From: Bacteroidia bacterium
GTDB lineage: Bacteria; Bacteroidota; Bacteroidia; Flavobacteriales_D; Cryomorphaceae
DNA length: 64,000 bases
Direction: 5' to 3'
NCBI GenBank assembly: GCA_030427905.1
Contig: JAUICL010000002.1
Location: 62,001-126,000, forward strand
Part shown: one piece after another, positions 9,319 through 17,430 of the stretch
How the letters are laid out: every line of letters starts with the position of its first letter
How positions within the stretch are numbered: position 1 is the stretch's first letter
The notes under the pieces: model-generated
Database searches by the model: none
Told to the model about the DNA's origin: nothing
The model's input: only the letters and a program-made list of their open reading frames with translations
Position numbers and translations under genes: made by a program

Positions 9319-10329
9319 ATGAGAAAACTTAGAGTTGGAATAAACGGATTTGGGCGTATCGGACGGGGTGTTCTCCGAACTCTGGAGAGGCTTGAATCGG
9401 CTGGAATGGAAGTGGTCCATATAAACGATCCCGGCGATTTGGGAGTCCTGAGTCACCTTTTTGAGTTTGATAGCGTGCACGGCAGGTGGATTGGCGATGT
9501 TGCACACGAAGATGGATTTCTGATAGTGCGCGATCGCAAGATCACATTTTCTCACTGCCCAGATATCGAGAAGATTGGTTGGAATGATGTAGATGTGGTA
9601 ATTGAAGCCACAGGGCGCTTCAAAACGCGCGCGAGTGCCGAAAAGCATTTACAAGCTGGAGCACCAAGGGTCGTAATCAGTGCTGTAGCCGATGAAGAAG
9701 ATATTCCGACAATTGTGATGGGGTCAAACCACCACGTGCTAGATGGTTCAGAAAAGGTGGTGAGCAATGCGAGCTGCACGACCAACTGTTCAGCGCCCTT
9801 GGTCGATGTGATTGACAAGCGGCTGAAAATTGAAAGTGGTTATATCACTACAGTCCATTCGTATACAAGTGATCAGCGCTTGCACGATGGACCGCATAAA
9901 GACTACCGTAGAGCGCGAGCAGGTGCCGTTTCCATTATTCCGACAACCACGGGTGCCGCGAAAGCCATAACGAAGATTTTCCCACATTTAGATGGGCACC
10001 TGGGTGGAGCTGGAATTCGTGTTCCAGTACCCAACGGATCGCTTACAGACATCACGTATATCGTTCAGAACAACACCTCAGTTGATGAGGTGAATCGCTG
10101 GTTTAAGGAGGCTTCTGAATCGGAGCCGTGGAAGGGAAGATTGGAGTACACTGAGAAACCTATCGTAAGCGTTGATGTAATCGGAAGCCCTTATTCTTGC
10201 GTGTTTGATGCGCAACTTACATCAGTTATTGGCAATATGGTGAAAGTGGTAGGATGGTACGACAACGAAATGGGGTATTCCAATCGGTTAATCGACCTGA
10301 TTACGTATTGGAGTAAATTGTGGGATTAG
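9319..10329 (+). CDS. gap: type I glyceraldehyde-3-phosphate dehydrogenase
   Basis: A 336-residue cytosolic glycolytic or gluconeogenic enzyme. The Rossmann motif GINGFGRIGR is at 8-17, the acid after the second strand (HINDP, Asp37) suggests NAD preference, the catalytic ASCTTNC motif has Cys153 and the partner His is about 180 (TTVHSY). The C-terminal WYDNEMGYSNRL segment is normal. The start is fixed by homology (MRKLRVGINGFG), yet it lies exactly after the T-run of a terminator, leaving no room for a leader unless transcription reads through. The 3' end overlaps the convergent lpxH gene by 29 nt. Confidence 0.95.
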   Translation: MRKLRVGINGFGRIGRGVLRTLERLESAGMEVVHINDPGDLGVLSHLFEFDSVHGRWIGDVAHEDGFLIVRDRKITFSHCPDIEKIGWNDVDVVIEATGRFKTRASAEKHLQAGAPRVVISAVADEEDIPTIVMGSNHHVLDGSEKVVSNASCTTNCSAPLVDVIDKRLKIESGYITTVHSYTSDQRLHDGPHKDYRRARAGAVSIIPTTTGAAKAITKIFPHLDGHLGGAGIRVPVPNGSLTDITYIVQNNTSVDEVNRWFKEASESEPWKGRLEYTEKPIVSVDVIGSPYSCVFDAQLTSVIGNMVKVVGWYDNEMGYSNRLIDLITYWSKLWD

Positions 10330-11083
10330 TTCCGTATCCCTTCAATTCGAAAGACTGACCATCGAAAACACCATAGGTGAAGTGGTTGATCCAATCACCG
10401 ATATTAAAGTAGTACCCACCATTGTCAAGCTCTATTTTCATTGGAAGATGCCGGTGACCGAAAATGTAATAGTCAGTAGGTTGCACTTTGTCGAGTTCTT
10501 CGCAGTAGATGGCTAGCCATTCACCTTCTTTTCCGAGAAACTTCTTGTCGACTTCCTGGTTGGCTGCACGACTAGATTTAGAGAAGAAGTTGGCCAGCCC
10601 AATACCGAAATTGGGATGCAATCGGGCGAAAAGCCACTTAGACCAACCTGCTCTGAATACTTTTTTGATAAACTTGTAGCCGTAGTCGCCGGGTCCTAAA
10701 CCATCACCGTGTCCGATGTAAAACGTCTTTCCAGCGAATTCTCTCCTAATCGGGTCGTGATGAAGCTGAACATTTAGTTCATCGGGTATGTAATCAAAAA
10801 TCCACATATCGTGATTTCCAATAAACCAGTGAACGGGAATTCCAGAATCCGTGATTTCAGCGATCTTTCCAAGCAGCCTGACGTAGCCGCGGGGTACCAC
10901 GGTTTTGTATTCGAACCAGAAATCGAAGACATCTCCTAGAATAAAAATCTCCTTCGCGTCAACCTTGACTTCATCGAGCCAAGCTACCACTTTCTTTTCG
11001 CGTTCAAAACTTGAAGCTTTATCTGGCGCACCCAGATGAAAATCAGAGGCGAAATAGATCTTATTTCTTTCCGAAGCCTCCAA
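10301..11083 (-). CDS. lpxH: UDP-2,3-diacylglucosamine diphosphatase, LpxH type
   Basis: A calcineurin-fold hydrolase of 260 residues that makes lipid X in lipid A synthesis at the inner membrane face. Metal-binding motifs are SDFHLG (Asp14, His16), GDVFDFW, GNHDMW, GHGDGLG and FGHRHLP. The only sensible start is TTG at 11083, since no in-frame ATG precedes the first motif; the start lies 2 nt beyond the upstream stop region of the TlpA-like gene. It belongs to the minus-strand run with gatB, punA and lpxK, and its 3' end overlaps the gap gene tail to tail. Confidence 0.9.
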   Translation of the reverse strand: MEASERNKIYFASDFHLGAPDKASSFEREKKVVAWLDEVKVDAKEIFILGDVFDFWFEYKTVVPRGYVRLLGKIAEITDSGIPVHWFIGNHDMWIFDYIPDELNVQLHHDPIRREFAGKTFYIGHGDGLGPGDYGYKFIKKVFRAGWSKWLFARLHPNFGIGLANFFSKSSRAANQEVDKKFLGKEGEWLAIYCEELDKVQPTDYYIFGHRHLPMKIELDNGGYYFNIGDWINHFTYGVFDGQSFELKGYGTNPTIYSNT

Positions 11084-11085
11084 GT

Positions 11086-12210
11086 TTAGTATCCAAAAAT
11101 TTCAGTCAGCTTCGATTCAAGTGCTCGCCCACGAAGTTTTGTCTGAATGATTTTACCATCAGGATCGATGAGCAGCGTGAAAGGAATACTCTTCACTCCG
11201 TATAGTTTCGCCGCGGCTGAGTTCCAGAATTTTAAATCGCTCACGTGGGCCCAGTCTAGTTTGTCTTGCTCGATGGCTTGAACCCATTTCTGCTGATCAC
11301 GATCGAGTGAAACCGAGTAAATTTCAAAATTGGCATCGGCGTACTTATTGTACATTCTCACCACATTGGGGTTCTCCATTCGGCACGGTTTGCACCAAGA
11401 TGCCCAAAAATCAATGAGTACATAATTTCCTCTCAGACTTGACAGTGCAATCTCTTCACCAGTAGGAGATGGAAGACTAATTTCAGGTGCTTCGACACCA
11501 GGAGCCAAAGCGGCTTCCAACTTCATTTCAGTTTCGAGACTGGCAACGCTATTGGCCAACTGATCGAAGAATGCATTTCCTGCCATTCGTGGTTCGAGCG
11601 CATCTCTAACTTTGATGAAATAGGAAAAGTCTTGTTTGGGATCCATGCGCTGAAGTGCCGAAAAGTTGGCTAAACTACCTGGATTCTCATCTATCATGCC
11701 CGTTAAAAAAGCCTTGTATTCTTCTCTGAGCTTATTGTAATGCGCGCTAGCTTCGGTTCTCTTTGCGGCGTCACCTGTATTGGTGTAATAACGCATATCC
11801 TTCATTGTAGAGTCTAGCAAGGTTTCATATCGAACACTATTCACAAAAAGGTTTCTGATGTCTTCGCTGTCCTTAGATCCAGAAACGTCGTAGCTCTGAT
11901 GAGCAGTTTCCATATCCACATTCACTACCGGCGACTCTGTACTGTCAAAGCCCAAGACGATGGCTCCTTTTGAGCCCAGTTGAAGGGTGAAAAATGATAC
12001 GCGACCAGCATTGTGTGGAATTGAAAAACGACCGGTTCCATCGGGTATAGCTGTTCCAATGGTGTCTGGTTTACCATCGATATAACCTATCAAACTTATT
12101 TGCTCACCTTCTGCATTTAACACAGTTCCACTCACCGTTGGGTTGGAGTTTTGCTGCGAACAGCTTGAAATTAATCCAATCGCCAGTGCGGCTATTACCA
12201 ATCTTTTCAT
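11086..12210 (-). CDS. TlpA-like thioredoxin lipoprotein with DUF4369-type N-domain
   Basis: The protein has 374 residues. The lipobox ends LISSC at Cys17, so it is a lipoprotein. The N-terminal part (about 25-115: SGTVLNAEGEQISLIGYIDGK...) resembles DUF4369. The C-terminal AlkC/TlpA thioredoxin domain (about 240-374) has WASWCKPCRMENP with a WCxPC redox pair, and a cis-Pro loop (SIPFTLLID). It probably acts as a periplasmic thiol reductase. The start ATG overlaps the gatB stop by 4 nt (ATGA), indicating one operon. Confidence 0.88.
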   Translation of the reverse strand: MKRLVIAALAIGLISSCSQQNSNPTVSGTVLNAEGEQISLIGYIDGKPDTIGTAIPDGTGRFSIPHNAGRVSFFTLQLGSKGAIVLGFDSTESPVVNVDMETAHQSYDVSGSKDSEDIRNLFVNSVRYETLLDSTMKDMRYYTNTGDAAKRTEASAHYNKLREEYKAFLTGMIDENPGSLANFSALQRMDPKQDFSYFIKVRDALEPRMAGNAFFDQLANSVASLETEMKLEAALAPGVEAPEISLPSPTGEEIALSSLRGNYVLIDFWASWCKPCRMENPNVVRMYNKYADANFEIYSVSLDRDQQKWVQAIEQDKLDWAHVSDLKFWNSAAAKLYGVKSIPFTLLIDPDGKIIQTKLRGRALESKLTEIFGY

Positions 12211-13673
12211 TCTTCAAGTAGTTTTCTGAGTATTTCACTAGCCATTTTGGGGTTGGCTTTACGGTCTGACTTTTTCATTATTTCGCCCATGAAAAGGCCG
12301 AGCAATCCCTTGTTTCCGTTTTTGTAGGCTTGAACTTTGTCGGGGAATGCCGCAAGCGCTTCTTCAGCGATCCCTTTCAACCAGGTATCATCTGATTGTT
12401 GTAAAAGGTTTTCTGATTCTGCGATTTCTTTTGCACTTCTTCCAGGGTTTTCCAACATTTTCGGAAATACTTGCTGGGTAGCGATTGAATTGCTGATCAA
12501 GTCTTCATCAATGATGGCAATCAAGCCAGCCATTTCGGTTGGTTTAATCGGAAATTTTTCAATCGAAGTGGCCGTTTGATTCAAATAGGATTTGATTTCA
12601 CCCATCACCCAGTTAGCAGCGGCTTTGTAGTTTTTTGTGTGGGCTGTAAGCTCTTCAAAATACAGCGCTATCGGTTTTGAATCGATGAGCACATTGGCAT
12701 CGTATTCTGACAAACCCAGCTTTTCGGTGTATTTGTTGTAAAGTTCTCGAGGTAGGGGTGGCATGGCCTTTTTTACAGTCTCAATATCTTGGTCGTGCAA
12801 AACCAAAGGCTGTAAATCGGGCTCTGGGAAGTACCGGTAGTCATGGGCATCTTCCTTACTTCTCAATGTGAAAGTAGTACCCGTTATCGCGTCAAAACTT
12901 CTCGTTTCTTGATCTATTTTTCCACCGTTTTCGAGAATGTGGATCTGCCGCTTCATCTCATGTTCTATAGCGCGCTGTACGTTTCGGAGTGAGTTCATGT
13001 TTTTCACTTCGCAGCGGTTCCCAAACTCAGTAGCGCCCTTGAGCATGACAGAAACGTTGGCATCGCACCGGAGGCTACCTTCTTCCATATTTCCATCGCA
13101 GATATCGAGGTATCTCACTAAGCGCCTGATCTCGGCTAAATAATTATACGCTTCTTCAAGCGATCTAATGTCGGGTTCAGAAACGATCTCAAGTAAGGGC
13201 ACACCCGCTCTATTCAAGTCCACAAGTGTATTGTAAGGGTCTTGGTCGTGGATGCTCTTACCAGCGTCTTCTTCAATATGAATTCGGGTTATTCCAATGC
13301 GCTTGTCCTGACCATTTTCGTCTTTCACATAAACTTCGCCACCGGTGCAGATGGGGGTCGTGTCTTGGGTGATTTGATACCCCTTCGGCAAATCGGCGTA
13401 GAAGTAATTTTTTCTTGCGAAGTTCATTTCACGTGTAAGCTCGCACCCCGTGGCCAATCCGATTCGAATGGCGTAGTCAACCACTTTTCGATTAAATCTC
13501 GGAAGGGTACCCGGATGTCCCAGGGTCAATGGGCTGGTGTTTGAATTCGGAAGGCTGCCGTATTCGTTTTTGTCACCGGCGTAAGCTTTCGACTTGGTAA
13601 GCTGCTGAGCATGGACTTCAAGCCCGACCACCAATTGATACTTGTCGAGAATCTCCTTTCTTTCTTCTATCAT
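12207..13673 (-). CDS. gatB: Asp-tRNA(Asn)/Glu-tRNA(Gln) amidotransferase subunit B
   Basis: A 488-residue subunit that binds and activates misacylated tRNA in the GatCAB complex. It starts with the family segment (YQLVVGLEVHAQQLTKSKAYAGD), contains the PGTLPRFNRKVVDYAIRIGLATGC and NRAGVPLLEIVSEPD motifs and the C-terminal YqeY-like tail (KGLLGLFMGEIMKKSDRKANP). gatA and gatC are not in the window. It is joined by ATGA overlaps to punA upstream and the TlpA-like gene downstream. Confidence 0.97.
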   Translation of the reverse strand: MIEERKEILDKYQLVVGLEVHAQQLTKSKAYAGDKNEYGSLPNSNTSPLTLGHPGTLPRFNRKVVDYAIRIGLATGCELTREMNFARKNYFYADLPKGYQITQDTTPICTGGEVYVKDENGQDKRIGITRIHIEEDAGKSIHDQDPYNTLVDLNRAGVPLLEIVSEPDIRSLEEAYNYLAEIRRLVRYLDICDGNMEEGSLRCDANVSVMLKGATEFGNRCEVKNMNSLRNVQRAIEHEMKRQIHILENGGKIDQETRSFDAITGTTFTLRSKEDAHDYRYFPEPDLQPLVLHDQDIETVKKAMPPLPRELYNKYTEKLGLSEYDANVLIDSKPIALYFEELTAHTKNYKAAANWVMGEIKSYLNQTATSIEKFPIKPTEMAGLIAIIDEDLISNSIATQQVFPKMLENPGRSAKEIAESENLLQQSDDTWLKGIAEEALAAFPDKVQAYKNGNKGLLGLFMGEIMKKSDRKANPKMASEILRKLLEE

Positions 13674-14482
13674 ATTAACTCCAAGGTCCTTTTCAAAAGT
13701 GGTACCATTTGGCTAGCTGCCTTATTGGCTGCCGCCACCACATCTTCGTGGGTGGTTTTTACAATTTTGCCTTCTACACCGAGATCGGTAATAACACTTA
13801 TCCCGAAATTCCGCATCCCCATGTGATGGCTTGCGATGACTTCAGGAACTGTACTCATTCCCACGGCATCAGCTCCAATAATTCGAATATACTTATACTC
13901 AGCTGGCGTTTCTAAACATGGTCCAGTCAATCCAGCATAGACACCTTTTGAAACTTTGATGCCAAGCTCTTTTGCGGCTTTTTCCCCAGCGGCTATCATA
14001 TCCTTATCGTAGGCTTGGCTCATATCTGGGAATCGCGGACCCCAATTATCATTGTTCGGGCCGAGTAGTGGGTTGTCGGGAAAGAGGTTGATGTGATCCC
14101 TGATAATCATCAATTCTCCAATTTCCTGAGCTGGATTTACACCACCGCAGGCATTCGAAACAAATAGGTACTTAGCACCAAGTAAGGCGAGTACGCGCAC
14201 AGGAGTGACTACCTGCTCCATCGAATAGCCTTCGTAGTAGTGAAAACGACCTTTGAAAGCGATGACTTTTTTTCCGCCGAATGAGCCTGCAATAAGCTCT
14301 CCAGCATGACCTTCTACAGTAGATTGTGGAAAGTTGGGAATGTCGTGGTAATCAATTCGCGTAGGCGATTCAATCTCGTCACCAAGACTCCCCAAGCCTG
14401 AGCCTAAGATGATTCCAACTTCTGGTTTAAACGGGAGCTTAGACTCCAGGTACTTAACTATTTCTTTTAGGTCTTTCGACAT
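13670..14482 (-). CDS. punA: purine-nucleoside phosphorylase, class I
   Basis: A 270-residue trimeric-type PNP for purine salvage, cleaving (deoxy)inosine and guanosine with phosphate. Family motifs: GIILGSGLG (about 23-31) for phosphate binding, KGRFHYYEGY, VSNACGGVNP, GLTGPCLETPAEYK and MSTVPEVIASHHMGM. The start codon region overlaps the lpxK 3' end by 29 nt and its stop overlaps gatB by 4 nt. Confidence 0.95.
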   Translation of the reverse strand: MSKDLKEIVKYLESKLPFKPEVGIILGSGLGSLGDEIESPTRIDYHDIPNFPQSTVEGHAGELIAGSFGGKKVIAFKGRFHYYEGYSMEQVVTPVRVLALLGAKYLFVSNACGGVNPAQEIGELMIIRDHINLFPDNPLLGPNNDNWGPRFPDMSQAYDKDMIAAGEKAAKELGIKVSKGVYAGLTGPCLETPAEYKYIRIIGADAVGMSTVPEVIASHHMGMRNFGISVITDLGVEGKIVKTTHEDVVAAANKAASQMVPLLKRTLELI

Positions 14483-15503
14483 AAGATTTGATCAATTCAT
14501 TGAAGGCAATTTCGCCATCCAAAAACTCAACTTCGATTCCCCATTCAAAAACATTCGAAATTTTGAATGGGCTAGAGTTCAATACTGGCTTCAGCCGAGT
14601 GGCATCTTTTTCAGTTGTTAAAACTGAAATTTCACCGGGCGCAAATCTACCAATAAAATTGCGAATCTTCTCGATGTCTGACGCTTTGAATTGGTAGTGA
14701 TCACGGTAGATAAAGTGGTCCTGCACATCGTATTCTGATCTGGCTTTTTGCTCGAATATTTCGGGTTTGGCAATCGCCGAAACCAAAAGGACTTTCGACC
14801 CTGGAGTGAGTGTGCTCTGAGCTTCGAAAAGATTACTGGGTTCGCGGTAACTTAGTGCGTCGAAAAAAACATTGGGGCAATACTTTTTTAGGCGTTTTTC
14901 GAGTTGGGCTCGTTTTGCCTTATCGACATTTTTAGGGCATTTGGTCACTATGATGGCATCTGCATCATAGGCTCGGATTTTGTGATCTCGTAAGTTGCCA
15001 GCTGGTAAGTACAAATCGGAGACAAAGGGTTGATCGAATGTTGTTAGCAGTAGGTTGAGACCGGCCTTGAGTTGCCGATGTTGAAGTGCATCATCGAGCA
15101 AAACGACATCCGTGTTCGGCTTATCTTCCATGATTTTTTGGATGCCATGCACGCGATTTTCATCCACCCAAAAAGAAGTGCCTTTGAACTTTTGAGCCAT
15201 TTGAATCGGTTCATCTCCCACTTCGGAAACGGTGGATTCGGCACTGAGCTTTCTGTTTCCCGTGGTAGTTCGCCCATAACCGCGACTCAAAACAGACACT
15301 TGCTTATCGCTTAACACTTTGAGCAAATACTCCAAGTGTGGGGTTTTGCCAGTGCCGCCAAGAGCCAAATTGCCCACAATGATGGTTTTCACATCAGGGC
15401 TGTGCGATTTGAACCAACCTTTGGCGTATAAGATGTTTCTCAAATAGACCACAAGTCCATAAATCAGTGAGAACGGAAAAAGGAGAATTCGTAATTTATT
15501 CAT
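14454..15503 (-). CDS. lpxK: tetraacyldisaccharide 4'-kinase
   Basis: Lipid A 4'-kinase, about 349 residues from the ATG at 15503, which matches the family start (MNKLRILLFPFSLIYGLV); an in-frame ATG at 15524 would add seven residues. An N-terminal membrane helix is followed by the P-loop GNLALGGTGKTP and the paired motif LDDALQHRQL. It acts at the inner membrane, one step beyond the product of LpxB. Thus lpxH and lpxK flank a mixed operon with gatB and punA. It is divergent from the Nif3-like gene, with 35 nt between starts. Confidence 0.95.
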   Translation of the reverse strand: MNKLRILLFPFSLIYGLVVYLRNILYAKGWFKSHSPDVKTIIVGNLALGGTGKTPHLEYLLKVLSDKQVSVLSRGYGRTTTGNRKLSAESTVSEVGDEPIQMAQKFKGTSFWVDENRVHGIQKIMEDKPNTDVVLLDDALQHRQLKAGLNLLLTTFDQPFVSDLYLPAGNLRDHKIRAYDADAIIVTKCPKNVDKAKRAQLEKRLKKYCPNVFFDALSYREPSNLFEAQSTLTPGSKVLLVSAIAKPEIFEQKARSEYDVQDHFIYRDHYQFKASDIEKIRNFIGRFAPGEISVLTTEKDATRLKPVLNSSPFKISNVFEWGIEVEFLDGEIAFNELIKSYVERPKRNS

Positions 15504-15538
15504 TCTTTCGCGTAGAGATCGCATTCAAATATCGCATT

Positions 15539-16636
15539 ATGACAAAGATCAAAGAAATAATTCGCACACTAGAAACCTGGGCACCGCCAAAATTGGCAGA
15601 ATCGTATGATAATGTGGGCTTGATTGTCGGTGATGCAGATGTAGATGTCAGCGGTATTGTGGTTAGCTTGGATTGTACAGAAGCGATCGTGGAAGAAGCT
15701 ATTTCAAAGGGATGTAACTTAATAGTTAGTCACCATCCAATCGTTTTTAAAGGATTAAAAAAGTTGAACGGGAAGAACTATGTCGAACGAACGGTTTTGA
15801 AGGCCATTAAGAACGATATAGCGCTTTATGCCATCCACACAAACTTAGACAATGTAGATACTGGGGTCAACAAGATGATCTGTGACAAATTGGGAATTGA
15901 AAATCCGTCTATTTTAAGTCCGAAGAGTGATCGTCTTCAAAAGTTGACCTGTTTTGTTCCCGTCGATCATTTGGAGGCTGTTCGGTCGGCCGTGTTCGAA
16001 GCGGGTGGTGGAAATGTTGGAAATTACAGCCATTGCAGTTTTACTGTCGTTGGCGAAGGAACGTTCCTGCCTGAAGAAGGTGCTAACCCCTTTGCCGGAA
16101 AGGTCGGTAATCTTGAACGAGCAAATGAAGCAAGAGTAGAGATTATCTTCCCGGACTATTTGGGCGGGCAGATACTTTCGGCCATGAAATCAGCACACCC
16201 ATATGAAGAAGTGGCCTACTATCACCAGCACTTGATCAATAGATATCAGGAAGTTGGCTCTGGAATGGTTGGGCACCTGCCTTCAGAAATGTCGCTCAGT
16301 ACATTTCTCAAGAAAGTCAAAGCAGATCTTGGGCTCAAGGTGTTGAAGTATACACCTGTTGAAGCTAAATCAGTTTCTAAAGTGGCCGTTTGTGGCGGGT
16401 CAGGGAGTTTCTTAATCCCTTCAGCCAAAGCAGCTGGAGCTGATGTTTTGATTAGTTCAGATATGAAGTACCACGAATTTTTTGATGGAGAAGGGGAGAT
16501 GGTGATTGCCGATATCGGGCACTATGAGAGCGAGCGGTTTACGATCGATTTAATTGCTGATTATATCAGCGAAAAATTTAGTACTTTTGCCACCCATTTA
16601 ACGGGGGTCAATACAAACCCCATCGATTATATCTAG
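15539..16636 (+). CDS. Nif3-like dinuclear metal centre protein (YqfO type)
   Basis: The start is the ATG at 15539 (MTKIKEIIRTLETWAPPKLAESYDNVGL), giving 365 residues. It has SHHPIVFKGLKKL and HTNLDNV metal-binding motifs at the N-side and ADIGHYESER at the C-side, with a PII-like insert between (about 130-240), the long form found in Bacillus YqfO. The Nif3 family is widespread; proposed roles include GTP cyclohydrolase-like activity and metal handling, none certain. It is followed after 3 nt by the coiled-coil zinc-ribbon family gene, a pairing common in Bacteroidota. Confidence 0.9.
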   Translation: MTKIKEIIRTLETWAPPKLAESYDNVGLIVGDADVDVSGIVVSLDCTEAIVEEAISKGCNLIVSHHPIVFKGLKKLNGKNYVERTVLKAIKNDIALYAIHTNLDNVDTGVNKMICDKLGIENPSILSPKSDRLQKLTCFVPVDHLEAVRSAVFEAGGGNVGNYSHCSFTVVGEGTFLPEEGANPFAGKVGNLERANEARVEIIFPDYLGGQILSAMKSAHPYEEVAYYHQHLINRYQEVGSGMVGHLPSEMSLSTFLKKVKADLGLKVLKYTPVEAKSVSKVAVCGGSGSFLIPSAKAAGADVLISSDMKYHEFFDGEGEMVIADIGHYESERFTIDLIADYISEKFSTFATHLTGVNTNPIDYI

Positions 16637-16639
16637 TAT

Positions 16640-17425
16640 ATGGCAGCAAAAAAGACGCTCACACCCGAAGAAAAACTACGTGCATTGTACAGTCTACAAT
16701 TGATTGATTCGCACATCGACAAAATCAGAACTGTACGTGGTGAACTACCTCTAGAAGTAGAAGATTTGGAAGATGAAATCCAAGGTCTTGAAACGAGATT
16801 GGAGAAGATGCAGGATGAATTGTCGTCTTTGGAAAATGAGATTGCCAACAAGAAGAATTCTATCACAGATTCAAAGGCGCTTATCAAAAAGTATAAGGAG
16901 CAGCAGGCAAATGTTCGTAACAATCGTGAGTTTGACTCTTTGAACAAAGAACTCGAATATCAGGATCTTGAAATTAAGTTAGCTGAGAAGCGCATCAAAG
17001 AGTTCAAAGCTAAGATTGATGCGAAGCAAGAAATCTTTAATGCAACGAAAGAAGAGCTTGAAGGGCGAAAGAAGGATCTTGATTCAAAGAAGAAAGAGCT
17101 AGATGATATCATCAACGAAACAAAGAAAGAAGAAGATGCTTTGTTGAAAAAGAGTGATGATGCGGCTAAAAAAATAGACGAGAGATTGATCACGGCATAC
17201 CGTCGAATCAGAAATGGATCGAAGAACGGATTGGCAGTTGTGCCGATTGACCGTGAAGCTTCAGCTGGTTCTTACATTAAGATTCCACCACAACGTCAGC
17301 TTGATGTTGCTGCACGTCAGAAGATCATCGTAGATGAGCACAGTGGTCGTATCTTAGTAGATGCAGAGCTCGCGCAAGAAGAGCAGGAAAAGATGGATGC
17401 AATGATCGCAAAGCTTATTAAGTAA
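16640..17425 (+). CDS. coiled-coil 'zinc ribbon' family protein lacking the zinc cysteines
   Basis: The protein has 261 residues. Residues about 10-190 are a highly charged coiled coil (LEDEIQGLETRLEKMQDEL...). The C-terminal segment, IKIPPQRQLDVAARQKIIV then DEHSGRILVDAEL, clearly aligns with the C4 zinc-ribbon domain (CT398/DUF164 type), but the usual CGGC and CEYCGR are replaced by SAGS and DEHSGR: there is no cysteine in the whole protein. Zinc binding is therefore impossible in the usual way. It probably forms an operon with the Nif3-like gene (3-nt gap). Function unknown; an RNA- or ribosome-related role has been suggested for relatives. Confidence 0.85.
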   Translation: MAAKKTLTPEEKLRALYSLQLIDSHIDKIRTVRGELPLEVEDLEDEIQGLETRLEKMQDELSSLENEIANKKNSITDSKALIKKYKEQQANVRNNREFDSLNKELEYQDLEIKLAEKRIKEFKAKIDAKQEIFNATKEELEGRKKDLDSKKKELDDIINETKKEEDALLKKSDDAAKKIDERLITAYRRIRNGSKNGLAVVPIDREASAGSYIKIPPQRQLDVAARQKIIVDEHSGRILVDAELAQEEQEKMDAMIAKLIK

Positions 17426-17430
17426 GCGAT

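Noticed and set aside
9319-10329. GAPDH as the arsenic-linked (ArsJ-associated) type
   Set aside because: The segment FDSVHGRW is shared by many GAPDHs and no arsJ or ars gene is nearby.
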